The notes beneath the pieces were generated by a model, which worked only from the letters and a program-made list of their open reading frames with translations, was not told the origin of the DNA and made no database searches. A stretch of DNA of 64,000 nt from Pirellulimonas nuda (GTDB lineage Bacteria; Planctomycetota; Planctomycetia; Pirellulales; Lacipirellulaceae): the NCBI RefSeq assembly GCF_007750855.1, contig NZ_CP036291.1:3410001-3474000 (forward strand), in the 5' to 3' direction. How positions within the stretch are numbered: the first letter of the stretch is position 1; the number at the start of each line of letters is the position of its first letter. The position numbers and the translations under genes were made by a program. Shown here in pieces: positions 56,101 to 63,884 of the stretch.

Positions 56101-59100
56101 GTTATTGCCGAGGAAGTCCTCCGCCACTTCTCTGAGAATGAAGACTGGCGTCTTGACCTCGCCGACCTGTCGATGCGGCTGATCGAGGACCTGGCGAATC
56201 GCGTCGGCTCGTCTGCCGAAGAAGTCATCGAACTGATTGCCCAATTGTTCATAAACCGCGAGGACGCGCCGTCGAACGCCACTGACGATCTGTCGGAGCA
56301 GCGGAAGTTCTCCGAACTAATCGACACGATCGACTTCGCCGGCAGCGAGCGACGGGCGAGCCGCGCCATGGCCGGCCAGCGCGTTCTTGAAACACTCGTT
56401 GATAATTTCGACCGTCAGTCTCACTTCTGGAATCATCTAGGGCGCCACCGGACTCACCGACTCAGCAAGAACTTCGACGTGGCCGTCGACAACCTGGATA
56501 CGGCGATTCGTCTCGAACCAAATTCGTCAGTTCATCACCATCAACGCGGGTCGATCCTGAGGTACTGGATCAAGAAGGACCTGGTGGACGCCCTGCGGCG
56601 GCAGCAACGAACTAATGATCCGGACGCGGTGACGCCGGTGACCATGCTCAATTCGATCCAAGAGCGATTTGAAGACGCCCAAGCCTCATTTGCCGTCGCC
56701 CGGGACATTGCGCAGTACGAGGAGTACTCGTACGTCACGGAGATCCAGATGATCCTGGCGGTCGCCAAGATGCTCAAGCGAGCGGCCAAATCTGGATCGA
56801 TGCAGGAACTTCAGTCGAAGGATAGCGTCGTCGGAGAGTGGCTAGCACAGAATATGACGACAGCCGAAGATCTCTTTCATGCCGCCCGCGAGGTGCATGG
56901 CCGCTATGACGTCCGACAGTCGTCGTACTTGCGTGGTTGCCTCCGCGACATGGATATCCTGAACGGGAACCTGCTCAAAGTAATCAAAGACTGGGAGGCG
57001 GCGTTGAGCGTCGGGGCGACCAATCCAAAGTCGCGGCGGGGTCTGGCCCACGTCTATGTGGCTAAGTCGAGCAGAGACCGCTCCAGAATGCCCCAGCGCG
57101 ATGCTCGGCGCGTAACGCAACTGATTGAGAAGAACCTGAGCAACGGGGGAGATGAAGCAGACTATCGGTTGTGGTTCAATGCGTATTGCGTGCTCCCAGA
57201 GTTCGATCTTGAGCACGCGATTTATCGCTTGCAACAATGGTCGGATAGGCACGACAAGGCGCTACGTGCCAACTATTACCTGTATGTGCTTGAATTCGTC
57301 GCCTGGTTTCATGGCGAACGGCTCGACGCCGAGGAGCTGTTGGAGTACGAACATCGCATGCAGGAGGCTGCTGGCCACTTCCCGCGAATCCGCAGCTACG
57401 AATGGCTAGGATTCGAGGGCGGCTCTTGCCCGATCGTGGGTGAAGACAGCCTAGGAGACTGGGTCGACCTCAAAACCGCGCAGGAAGCCGACGCCCCACG
57501 GCGGTTTTGGTCGAGCACCTCGCCGTTACGCCGGATTAACGGTGTGATCGACCGGATGAACGGCCCGCAGTCCGGAAGAATCCTCATCGGCGATTCGGCG
57601 ACGGCATTCTTTGTTCCCGGTACAAGGTTCTGGGCTTCATCGGACCGGCACAAGAAAGTGAACTTCTTCCTGGGCTTTAGCTACAACGGACTCCGCGCTT
57701 GGATGGTTGAAGAGGGCCACGTCGAGAACGGGGATCGACGGAAAGTGACTGACGATCCAGTGCGTTCGCCGCTCGGCGCCGAACTGGCGCCGCCGGCCGA
57801 GTTGATCGGCGCGGGGGCTCGCCAGGCCTTGATGACAGGCGTCCGCCAGTTTCTGCTGGACATGCTTGAGATCAGGGAGGTTCGGGACGAGCCGCTGTTG
57901 TTGACCGAAATCTGTGACCGACTTGACTCCGCACTGAACTCGGATAATACGCTCGAACGCCTGGGGTTCGGCTCGCTCGAAAGCCTAGTGGCGACGTTTC
58001 ACGACCTCAGAATTGCAAGTGACGAAGGTGACGGCGCCGAGTTGCGACGCCGCGGCGGGAGCGACCGACGAGCCGACGCACCTCGGGTGACGGCCACCGG
58101 CCGAATTAGACTCATTAATGCTACGGAAAGGTTCGGTTACATCGAACCGGATCGCGGCGAGCAGGACTATCGATTCACCCCCGACGCCCTCCACGCAGCG
58201 CAGTGGGCCGATTTGCGGAAAGGTCAGCGCGTGTCGTACGTGGCGTCTCGCAACGGTCGCACTCTTCTGGCAAAGAATGTGTCCCTTAGCAGATTTGAGA
58301 GCCATCCTATTGCGCAGGTGACGCTTGATCTACGCGAGCAGGCGGCTGCATTCGTTAAAGAGCGGTTGTACCAGGCGATGATCGACCTACAAACGGTTTC
58401 GATTGCTCAGCTGGAGAACGGGCTTCGTCGCGAAGTACTTGGCGGTATGACCGTCCGCAATGCGCTTGGGTATCCGTCGCTTGAAGACTTTCTGGATCGG
58501 GCGACGCCCGACGTGCAGCTCGGCGCCAGTAAACAGGGGGATGGCTCCGTAACCGTCTTCTTGACGCCAAGGCCCAAACCTCTACCGGGCCTGGGCGAAG
58601 CGCTGATCACTGCCGCCGTTGACGACGAGTCGCCGCATGCTCAGACCGCGTTGGCCACGAAGCGATCCGTGGGCCAGCCGCTATTGAAGGACGCCTCTGC
58701 AACGAGGGCCGAGTTATTGGTCCAAGTTTGCGATGCAGCTTACGCGCTGCTCACGAGTGAGCCACATAAACCGTGGTACCTGACCGATCTCTCCCCTAAG
58801 ATTCGCAGCACTTTGAAACTGTCAGGACTACCCCTGAAGAAGCAACTTGGCCGGCCGTTGAGTGCGGTGCTCAGCGCCGACGGACGTTTCGAACTGCCGA
58901 CTAATGGACCTTCGGCCACGGTCCAATTAGCCGCAGGTCCCAGGACTCAATGCCATGAGAAGCGCTACGGTGGCCCTGCTCCCAAGAAGCAAGAGGCGAC
59001 GGAGGTCCGCGTTCAACAGGACCGCCGGCGAGCCATTCAACTCGCAATCGAGATCGTTCAAACCGAGCCCGAAGGCCTTCTCGTTTCGAGGTTGGCCAGC

Positions 59101-59556
59101 CTGGTAGCTCAGGAATTTGGTCGGGAAGTTCCGCTCCGTGTGCGATTGGGAATGGGATTCACGCATCTCTTGCAGTCAGACAATCGCTTCGAGATTACTG
59201 CCGCGGGTCCGGATGCATTTGCTCGGTTGTCTACAAATCACTCCGCGGTTGTGCGATTAGATGGAGCCGGCTCGAGAGAAGTTGTCGGACCCGAGCCGAC
59301 ACTCGTTGATCAAGAATCTATCCCCCGCTACATTCGCAGGATCGTGCAGGACGCGGAGCCCAACGGTATCCCCATGGTAGAGTTGGGCAATATGATTCGC
59401 GGGCATCTGGCCGATAACGCCGAAGTCATCGCTCCTTTACGGCAAATCCTGGGAGGGACGTTATCCACGTACATCGAACACGAGGTACAAGGAGTGGGCA
59501 TCGTCGGCGAGAAACCCCGTCAATCGGTCCGCGTTTCTTCCGTGAGACCAAAATAG
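53200..59556 (+). CDS. Giant SAMD9-like STAND NTPase with kinase-like, cold-shock and OST-HTH domains
   Basis: Protein of 2118 residues; AAAGGA precedes the ATG at 53200. Residues 40-400 look like a kinase/aminoglycoside-phosphotransferase fold: Gly-rich GGHSG (60-64), Lys90 in ILKVYR, HGDLHLEN (252-259), IDF (275-277). Residues 420-610 are Rossmann/SIR2-like (LPWSAVIDLDAESDESGL). The P-loop domain has FWRGSPPTW (682-690), Walker A PGSGGTTLA (729-737) and Walker B VLLVADA (775-781), closely resembling vertebrate SAMD9. A helical/TPR region follows (1000-1430), then an OB-like part with VNFFLGFSYNG (about 1455-1510). Next come a winged helix (1550-1610), a cold-shock domain (TGRIRLINATERFGYIEPD, 1633-1700), and four more OST-HTH/LOTUS-like units near 1717, 1836, 1944 and 2041. 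The design suggests an RNA- or infection-sensing STAND protein, with a phosphotransferase domain as effector or regulator. Biological role is inference. Confidence 0.8.
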   Translation: MSHESSAASQAVRLGAEDGQDEVATQLRRHLDEDFHAIVREAFQLWCGGGRFQIVKDFQGGHSGAAVLKVDLSYEPGTEGELPGGGYILKVYRHKPSSEDATERKRHDEATGLTHGDAIRIPQLMREHSAEDEGRTRSVLLYQIAGESSTRLTTLQNAAHQLHEFSGGLALGILRQWARGAGTAMSGRELLEAWLKSLDRSSRPNVHKLIEGVFAGKAQMYAAGKSLVNPLWLYAQCGEENDREVHFPGFLHGDLHLENVLVERKSEDDPPFWLIDFALARNEAPIGFDQSYLEVSLILCCLRDPTPEQVANLCDAVEQAPGKERVPHDNRGLLEMLRGVRDAIARWHEESALGRSDEVRRQFVLSRVAAGLNWADKDGMSESNRLVALYYAAWNARRYVEEFIPQVWQRLQDGDTAVHDVQTSADEADLWQRIWNATSGFDSRQTRFVLIADRQLPSEQLRSIGLLPWSAVIDLDAESDESGLHRSAVDTLRRRRAVREFSLAGELIDFDRGTAWMMAAGWKRRGEAVPSLDDWRVTHRRNVRGFLERFRDSVGSMQTVVVILPRLDDGSADDRERLDLLADVVNEAFGKSASVIQLGAHKPLSPLVVEHIPLQGSLFLRNIADMFGSERASENVSLPSIEDGDVEISMESLREFEEDLELLHSRLLSDPEGLPEEGDSEFWRGSPPTWHDINANFDVPRDAEASIEKQLRAALTDRRIYTVELRHQPGSGGTTLAHRLAWNLRREHPVAILRKRSQYTADLIGKLFHTTGLPVLLVADAGTITDAERLDLMSDLRDRNCRLVMLYVKRVFGSNAETDEGKRTHERSRVDLSDPMSERESGRFFEAFSSFTDDSRRISELKKITDEKDYRRYRSPFFYGLITFERDFKSVQNFVRAHTSQISRNTREALEYLSLLTRFSKISVHESLVKRLMNLRSRNFASLREAIGDGPWGLLLSQDGRVKILHPVIAEEVLRHFSENEDWRLDLADLSMRLIEDLANRVGSSAEEVIELIAQLFINREDAPSNATDDLSEQRKFSELIDTIDFAGSERRASRAMAGQRVLETLVDNFDRQSHFWNHLGRHRTHRLSKNFDVAVDNLDTAIRLEPNSSVHHHQRGSILRYWIKKDLVDALRRQQRTNDPDAVTPVTMLNSIQERFEDAQASFAVARDIAQYEEYSYVTEIQMILAVAKMLKRAAKSGSMQELQSKDSVVGEWLAQNMTTAEDLFHAAREVHGRYDVRQSSYLRGCLRDMDILNGNLLKVIKDWEAALSVGATNPKSRRGLAHVYVAKSSRDRSRMPQRDARRVTQLIEKNLSNGGDEADYRLWFNAYCVLPEFDLEHAIYRLQQWSDRHDKALRANYYLYVLEFVAWFHGERLDAEELLEYEHRMQEAAGHFPRIRSYEWLGFEGGSCPIVGEDSLGDWVDLKTAQEADAPRRFWSSTSPLRRINGVIDRMNGPQSGRILIGDSATAFFVPGTRFWASSDRHKKVNFFLGFSYNGLRAWMVEEGHVENGDRRKVTDDPVRSPLGAELAPPAELIGAGARQALMTGVRQFLLDMLEIREVRDEPLLLTEICDRLDSALNSDNTLERLGFGSLESLVATFHDLRIASDEGDGAELRRRGGSDRRADAPRVTATGRIRLINATERFGYIEPDRGEQDYRFTPDALHAAQWADLRKGQRVSYVASRNGRTLLAKNVSLSRFESHPIAQVTLDLREQAAAFVKERLYQAMIDLQTVSIAQLENGLRREVLGGMTVRNALGYPSLEDFLDRATPDVQLGASKQGDGSVTVFLTPRPKPLPGLGEALITAAVDDESPHAQTALATKRSVGQPLLKDASATRAELLVQVCDAAYALLTSEPHKPWYLTDLSPKIRSTLKLSGLPLKKQLGRPLSAVLSADGRFELPTNGPSATVQLAAGPRTQCHEKRYGGPAPKKQEATEVRVQQDRRRAIQLAIEIVQTEPEGLLVSRLASLVAQEFGREVPLRVRLGMGFTHLLQSDNRFEITAAGPDAFARLSTNHSAVVRLDGAGSREVVGPEPTLVDQESIPRYIRRIVQDAEPNGIPMVELGNMIRGHLADNAEVIAPLRQILGGTLSTYIEHEVQGVGIVGEKPRQSVRVSSVRPK

Positions 59557-59652
59557 GTCGCTCTCGGCGACCGATCGGCCAGGGAGATCCCACAACGACG
59601 CCAGGTGAAACGTCCTTTGAATTATTCTCAATCAACATGAGCGAGTTCAGTC

Positions 59653-60423
59653 ATGCTTGGATACGTCGCTGGCAAGCTGTTTGAGATCGCAGGCAAAGCC
59701 GCAGTTGATTCGGGAATCGATGAGATCGTGACCAACCGGAGGTGGCTATCTCACGCCATTGGTGCGCGTACTCTTTGGGCGAATCGCTCGATTCGAGTGT
59801 CTATTGCGGAGATCTTGCGGCTTAAGTCCGGACAGAAGTATGTTCTTGTGCAGAACGCGCGGCAATCGGAACGCGTTACGCCGATCGGCGGAGTGATCCG
59901 GTGTTTTCCGAGCGGCTTGGCCCACCTGCAAGACAAGTTGCAGTACGTACCGGAGGTCTCCGGCGGGGACCGGCAGTTCGACCTGCGAGGGTTCGTCATT
60001 GGGAAGCGGTTTCCGGCCTTCTTGTCTTGGCTTTATTCCGAGCAAGGGCGGGAGCGCCAGGCACTATCTCGCGAAATTGTGGAAGAGTTAAAGGAGGTGG
60101 GAGACCACGGAATCGCGGACGCGGTAACGCGGCCCGAGTATAGGCTCGTTCGCATGGTCCACGAGGGCCCGGTTCCGGTAAAAGGCGTGGAGTATTGGCA
60201 GTATCGATTGTTCTACGTTTACGAACTTGAGAAGGAACACGCGGAGTCAAAAGGACTCGCCGATGCGATTGTCGCGGCAGCCAACAAATCGAAGGGTTTG
60301 GTATTGGTTAGCAACGGCGAAATCCAGAAAGGCCGTGCGAAGAACGGCAAGCTCGTTGGCGATTCAAGCGGCTACCTGTTTGGGTCGACGGCGGCGGGGG
60401 CTAAGCCAACGCCTTACCGATGA
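59653..60423 (+). CDS. SMODS-associated NUDIX-like protein
   Basis: Product of 256 residues. A short N-terminal amphipathic or membrane-proximal helix (MLGYVAGKLFEIAGKAAVD) precedes a NUDIX-like domain: SIRVSIAEILRLKSGQKYVLV, then RVTPIGGVIRCFPSGL, DLRGFVIGKRFPAFLSWL and a Nudix-box-like ALSREIVEELKEVG. This order matches my memory of the S-NUDIX family found next to SMODS nucleotidyltransferases in CBASS-like systems, where it is thought to sense or process a nucleotide-derived ligand. No SMODS/CD-NTase gene is present here; the only partner is the giant NTPase 96 bp upstream on the same strand. The Nudix box is not fully canonical, so hydrolase activity is uncertain. Confidence 0.7.
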   Translation: MLGYVAGKLFEIAGKAAVDSGIDEIVTNRRWLSHAIGARTLWANRSIRVSIAEILRLKSGQKYVLVQNARQSERVTPIGGVIRCFPSGLAHLQDKLQYVPEVSGGDRQFDLRGFVIGKRFPAFLSWLYSEQGRERQALSREIVEELKEVGDHGIADAVTRPEYRLVRMVHEGPVPVKGVEYWQYRLFYVYELEKEHAESKGLADAIVAAANKSKGLVLVSNGEIQKGRAKNGKLVGDSSGYLFGSTAAGAKPTPYR

Positions 60424-60454
60424 GCTGATGGTCAGACTTGCAGAGGCTCACTAA

Positions 60455-60985
60455 GGGCGCGCGGGATGAACGATCGGGCGCTCCCGAGCTTCGGCGGCCA
60501 TTTGCGGCAGCTGAAAAGTCCCCGCTTCCATCCGCTTGTACGATAACGCCAAGCCGTCGCCGTGCCAGTACAATATCTTCGGCTTGTCGCGGCGGCGGTT
60601 GACGAACAGGAATAGATGACCCGAGAGGGGGCCTTGCTCCAGTACCCCGCCCACCAGGCCCTGCAGGCCGTCGAACCTTCTTCCGCATGTCAGTCGGGCC
60701 ACTCGCGACGAAGAACTGCGTGCCGGCCGCAACGCTCAGCATGGCGCCGTTCTCCGAGGTGCAATCACGCCGAGCACGGAGCCCAGTTGACTCGGCCCGA
60801 TGTCTGCCGGGAAGCGGAACGTGAACCCGCTGGGCGTGGTCTGCTCTAGTCGTTCGGCGCCCACCGGGTCGCGGTCGGCGGCCAAGCCACCGGGTGGCTC
60901 GACCACGCCACCCGGGATCAGCTCCACCCTCGCCGGCTCGGCGTCGCGCTGCTGGAGCGATCGTCGCTACGCATAGTACTGGCCT
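60455..60985 (-). pseudogene. IS66-family remnant: tnpA 3' end and tnpB with frameshift
   Basis: The minus strand from 60985 reads a tnpA tail (GGVVEPPGGLAADRDPVGAE, TPSGFTFRFPADI, SQLGSVLGVI), then a TnpB start (SGPTDMRK), and, after a frameshift, the rest of TnpB: FDGLQGLVGGVLEQGPLSGH, LFLFVNRRRDKPKILYWHGD, GLALSYKRMEAGTFQLP. TnpB is the IS66 Orf2 protein, normally about 115 residues. tnpC and the tnpA 5' part are missing. It may be complementary to the tnpA 5' fragments at 16454-16995, but a common origin is not shown. Confidence 0.85.
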
Positions 60986-61015
60986 GCTCCCACACCTGTT
61001 CGGCACGTCGATTGC

Positions 61016-61540
61016 CTAGAACCTATCCCAGAACCTCATGAACTGCGCCAGAGGATGTGAGCGAAGACAAGATGGAGCAGCGATTGGTAGTTTTCGACCT
61101 TCTTTTCCCAGCGCACGAGGATGCGGCGGTAACGGTTGAGCCACGAGGCGACACGCTGGACGACCAGGCGTCGGGCCCGTTTGCCGCGCGTGCGTTTCTC
61201 GCGCTGCTCCTGCCCGCGAGACTTGAGGTGGAGCGTGTAGTGGCGGCGTTGAAGCCGAGCACGGAGGGGTCGCGAGTCGTACCCCTTGTCGAGACACAGA
61301 TGCTGCCGACGGCCCGTTCGCGGAGGCGCCGCAGCGGGACGCTGTCGAGCGTCTCGAAGAGAAGCCGCTGATCGCGAGTGTTGGCCCCGCTCTCCGCCAA
61401 CCCCAGAGGCGTCCCGCGGCGGTCGGTAAGGATCGACCGCTGGACCCCCAGCTCGCCACGATCAGTGGGCTTTATCCCCGCCGAGCGGCGCCTTGGTCAT
61501 CGACCCGTCAACGCTGCACCACCTCAGACGCTCTGCCAGT
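61016..61540 (-). pseudogene. IS5-family transposase remnant with frameshifts
   Basis: The minus strand contains DGSMTKAPLGGDKAH (with the first catalytic Asp), then in other frames GVQRSILTDRRGTPLGLAES, CVSTRG, LHLKSRGQEQREKRTRGKRA and VASWLNRYRRILVRWEKKVE. These are consecutive IS5-family landmarks, but at least two frameshifts and a stop separate them. A more decayed relative of the C-terminal part lies at 13125-13312. Confidence 0.85.
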
Positions 61541-61787
61541 TCCAGCTGTCACGGGGCGCTCAAACAGTACCAGCGACAGGCGCTTGAAACAGGGCCACTA
61601 AGGCGGTTTGCCGCGTAGGCTGCATTGCTTTCGTCTGAGCAATGGAACTGATCGCATGGCGAACCGATTGAAGGTGGCTAAAGTGTTGTCCATTAGTACT
61701 ACAGCGCTACGTTGATCTTGTTTGCGTTTGGGCGATCGGCCATGTTGTTGGTGTCGCAGGGGGGCGACCTGGCGCAGGGCCGCTAGC
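61541..61787. other. Short spacer between IS remnants
   Basis: No gene seen. The part from about 61690 probably contains the left end of the IS701-type element, but I could not define its terminal repeat. Confidence 0.4.
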
Positions 61788-62684
61788 ATGGACGCCGATG
61801 AGATCCGCCGTTTGAAGCCGGAATTGACGAGTTACTTGCACGAATTCGACGCCTGTTTCTCGCGTCGAGATACTCGTGCGCACTTGCCAACCTACGTCGA
61901 AGGCCAACTCTCCGAACTGCCCGCGAAGAGTTGCGAGCCGATGGCGCTGGCCGCCGGAGTGGCGCCGCGGACGCTGCAAGAGTTCCTGGCCCAGCACCGC
62001 TGGGACGAAGACGCCGTGCGCCGGCGACTCCAAGAGATCGTCCTCCGAGATCATGCGGGGCCGCACTCGATCGGCCTGATCGACGAAACGAGCGACGTCA
62101 AGAAGGGGGACAAGACGCCCGGCGTGCAGCGGCAGTACTGCGGCTGCGTCGGCAAGCAGGAGAACGGCATCGTCACGGTCCACTTGGGCTACGCGACCGG
62201 CGACTTCCACGCGCTGGTCGACGGCGAGTTGTTCTTGCCGGAGAGTTGGTCGGAGGACCGCCAGCGGTGTCGGGCCGCCGGCATTCCCGAGGACATGGTC
62301 TACCGCTCCAAGTGGAAGATCGCCCTGGAGCTTTGCGATCGGGCCGCGGCCCACGGCGTGATGTTCGACTGGCTGACGTTCGACGAAGGCTACGGCGGAA
62401 AGCCGCTGTTTTTGCAGGGCTTGGACGGTCGAAAGCAACGCTTCGTCGCCGAGGTCCCGACGACGTTCTCGTGTTGGACCGACCGGCCGCGCGTGACGGA
62501 GCGACCCTTTCGCCGCGGCGGTCGCGGCCGGCCCCGCAAGGTCCCGCGGTTGGTCGCCGCAGCGAGCGCCCCGCAGAGCGTGCAAGACCTCGCCGAGAAC
62601 TGGCCCGAGCTGCGCGATCAAGCGTGGACCCGGTACTACGTGAAGGACGGCGAGAAGGGGCCGCTCGTGTGGGAGGCGAAGTGA
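61788..62684 (+). pseudogene. IS701-family transposase, 3' end removed by an IS3 insertion
   Basis: Product of 298 residues instead of the usual 400-450. It begins MDADEIRRLKPELTSYLHEF and shows HSIGLIDETSDVKKGDKTPG (first catalytic Asp), VQRQYCGCVGKQENGIVTVH and FDWLTFDEGYGGKPLFL (second Asp), typical of the DDE_5/IS701 family. The frame ends on the TGA of the IS3 terminus at 62682, so the catalytic Glu and the C-terminus are absent. A frame open from 61722 gives an alternative start 22 codons earlier. Confidence 0.9.
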
Positions 62685-63628
62685 GGTGGTGCGGAATTGA
62701 CGGACAGGCGAGGAGCTTAATTGGCTGGCCGTTTGATGTTCTCGAATTGGTGGGGAGAGAGGTAGCTGAGAGCGGAGTGCTTTCTTTCGAGGTTGTAGTA
62801 AGCGACGTAGTTGGCGATCTCGCCACGCGCCTCGGCATGGTCTTGGTACTCGGTCATTTCGAGTTCGGTCTTGAAGGTCCCGAAGCAAGATTCCATGAAG
62901 GCGTTGTCGTAGCAGTCTCCGGCGCGGCTCATGCTCTGACGCATCTCGGCGCGTCGCAGCACGGCCCGGTACTCGGCGCCCGCGTACTGGCCGCCCCGAT
63001 CGGTGTGGTGGATCAGCCCAGCGCCCGGGCCGCGTGAGCGGATCGCCGCGGTAAGCGCCGCCAGCACGAGTTGTTCGGTCATGTCTTGGCCGAGTTCCCA
63101 GCCGACGATGCGCCGCGAAAAACGGTCCATCAGTGTCGCCAGGTAGCTGAACACCCCGCCGACGATCGGCACGTAGGTAATATCTCCCACCCATAGTTGG
63201 TTGATGCTCGTTGGCTGCTCGGCCTCCAAGAGTAGGTTGGGGCTGTAGCCCAAGCGGTGGCGGCTCTCGGTGGTGCGGGGCTTGTAGGACTTCGGCTGGA
63301 TTGCCCGCAGGCCCTGCATCTCCAGTAGCTTCGCGACGCGACGCCGGCCGCACGCGTGGCCCATGTCGCTGAGCTCCGCGGCGATCCGACGCGCCCCGTA
63401 GCGGCGGCTGTGCTTCTGGAAGACCGTACGCACCAAGGGCAGCAGTTCCGAGTCCTGCTCGTCACGTGTTGTCGGCTCGGCCCGACGCCAAGCGTAGTAC
63501 GCGCTGCGGCTCACGCCCAAGATGCCGCAGGCCTCCTGCACCGACGCGGCGTTGATAGCGACGATCGCTTCCATGGCGGCGTAGACCTCCGTTACTCGTT
63601 GCGGCCGAAAATAATCAACGCTTTTTTT
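62682..63628 (-). mobile_element. Truncated IS3-family element (complete orfB, orfA lost)
   Basis: Third copy of the IS3 element of 37560, opposite orientation. The orfB-side terminus (TGAGGTGGTGCGGAATTGAC) is at 62682; the other end breaks off at 63628, inside the A-tract at the orfA/orfB junction, next to unrelated sequence. orfA and the left inverted repeat are missing. Confidence 0.92.
62717..63574 (-). CDS. IS3-family transposase OrfB (truncated element)
   Basis: 285-residue integrase, intact and almost identical to OrfB at 37941 (one visible change, Asn for Ser before YVAYYN), with the DDE residues in WVGDITYVP, HHTDRGGQY and FKTELEMTEY. Without orfA and the frameshift site it can only be translated from its own ATG, if at all. 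It could still be complemented in trans by nothing on this element, so it is probably inactive. Confidence 0.92.
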   Translation of the reverse strand: MEAIVAINAASVQEACGILGVSRSAYYAWRRAEPTTRDEQDSELLPLVRTVFQKHSRRYGARRIAAELSDMGHACGRRRVAKLLEMQGLRAIQPKSYKPRTTESRHRLGYSPNLLLEAEQPTSINQLWVGDITYVPIVGGVFSYLATLMDRFSRRIVGWELGQDMTEQLVLAALTAAIRSRGPGAGLIHHTDRGGQYAGAEYRAVLRRAEMRQSMSRAGDCYDNAFMESCFGTFKTELEMTEYQDHAEARGEIANYVAYYNLERKHSALSYLSPHQFENIKRPAN

Positions 63629-63884
63629 ATCGGGTATGGATGGAGTAGTTGTGTCTGTCCCAGGAACGTGGTCCGATGATGAGACCGGGTTTGGGACGGA
63701 ATGTCGGACTCTAATCTAGTGACGCGACGGGCCATTCATTCCGGGGCCGGCCGAGAGGTCTTATGGGCCACGAGCCCGTTTTTTTAATTGGCCGCCCCCA
63801 CGGCCCACCCGGCTGGGCTTCGAGCCCGAAGAGGTAGTTGCCGAACGGCCCGGCTCGTCCGTCACGCTTGATGAGGGCATCGCC

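Noticed and set aside
61931-63037. 368-codon plus-strand frame
   Set aside because: Shadow frame over IS701 and the antisense of IS3 orfB, Arg-rich and without motifs.
61707-63353. 548-codon open frame on the minus strand
   Set aside because: It runs through the IS3 orfB in a wrong frame and continues antisense to the IS701 transposase; the true frames with DDE motifs are the others.
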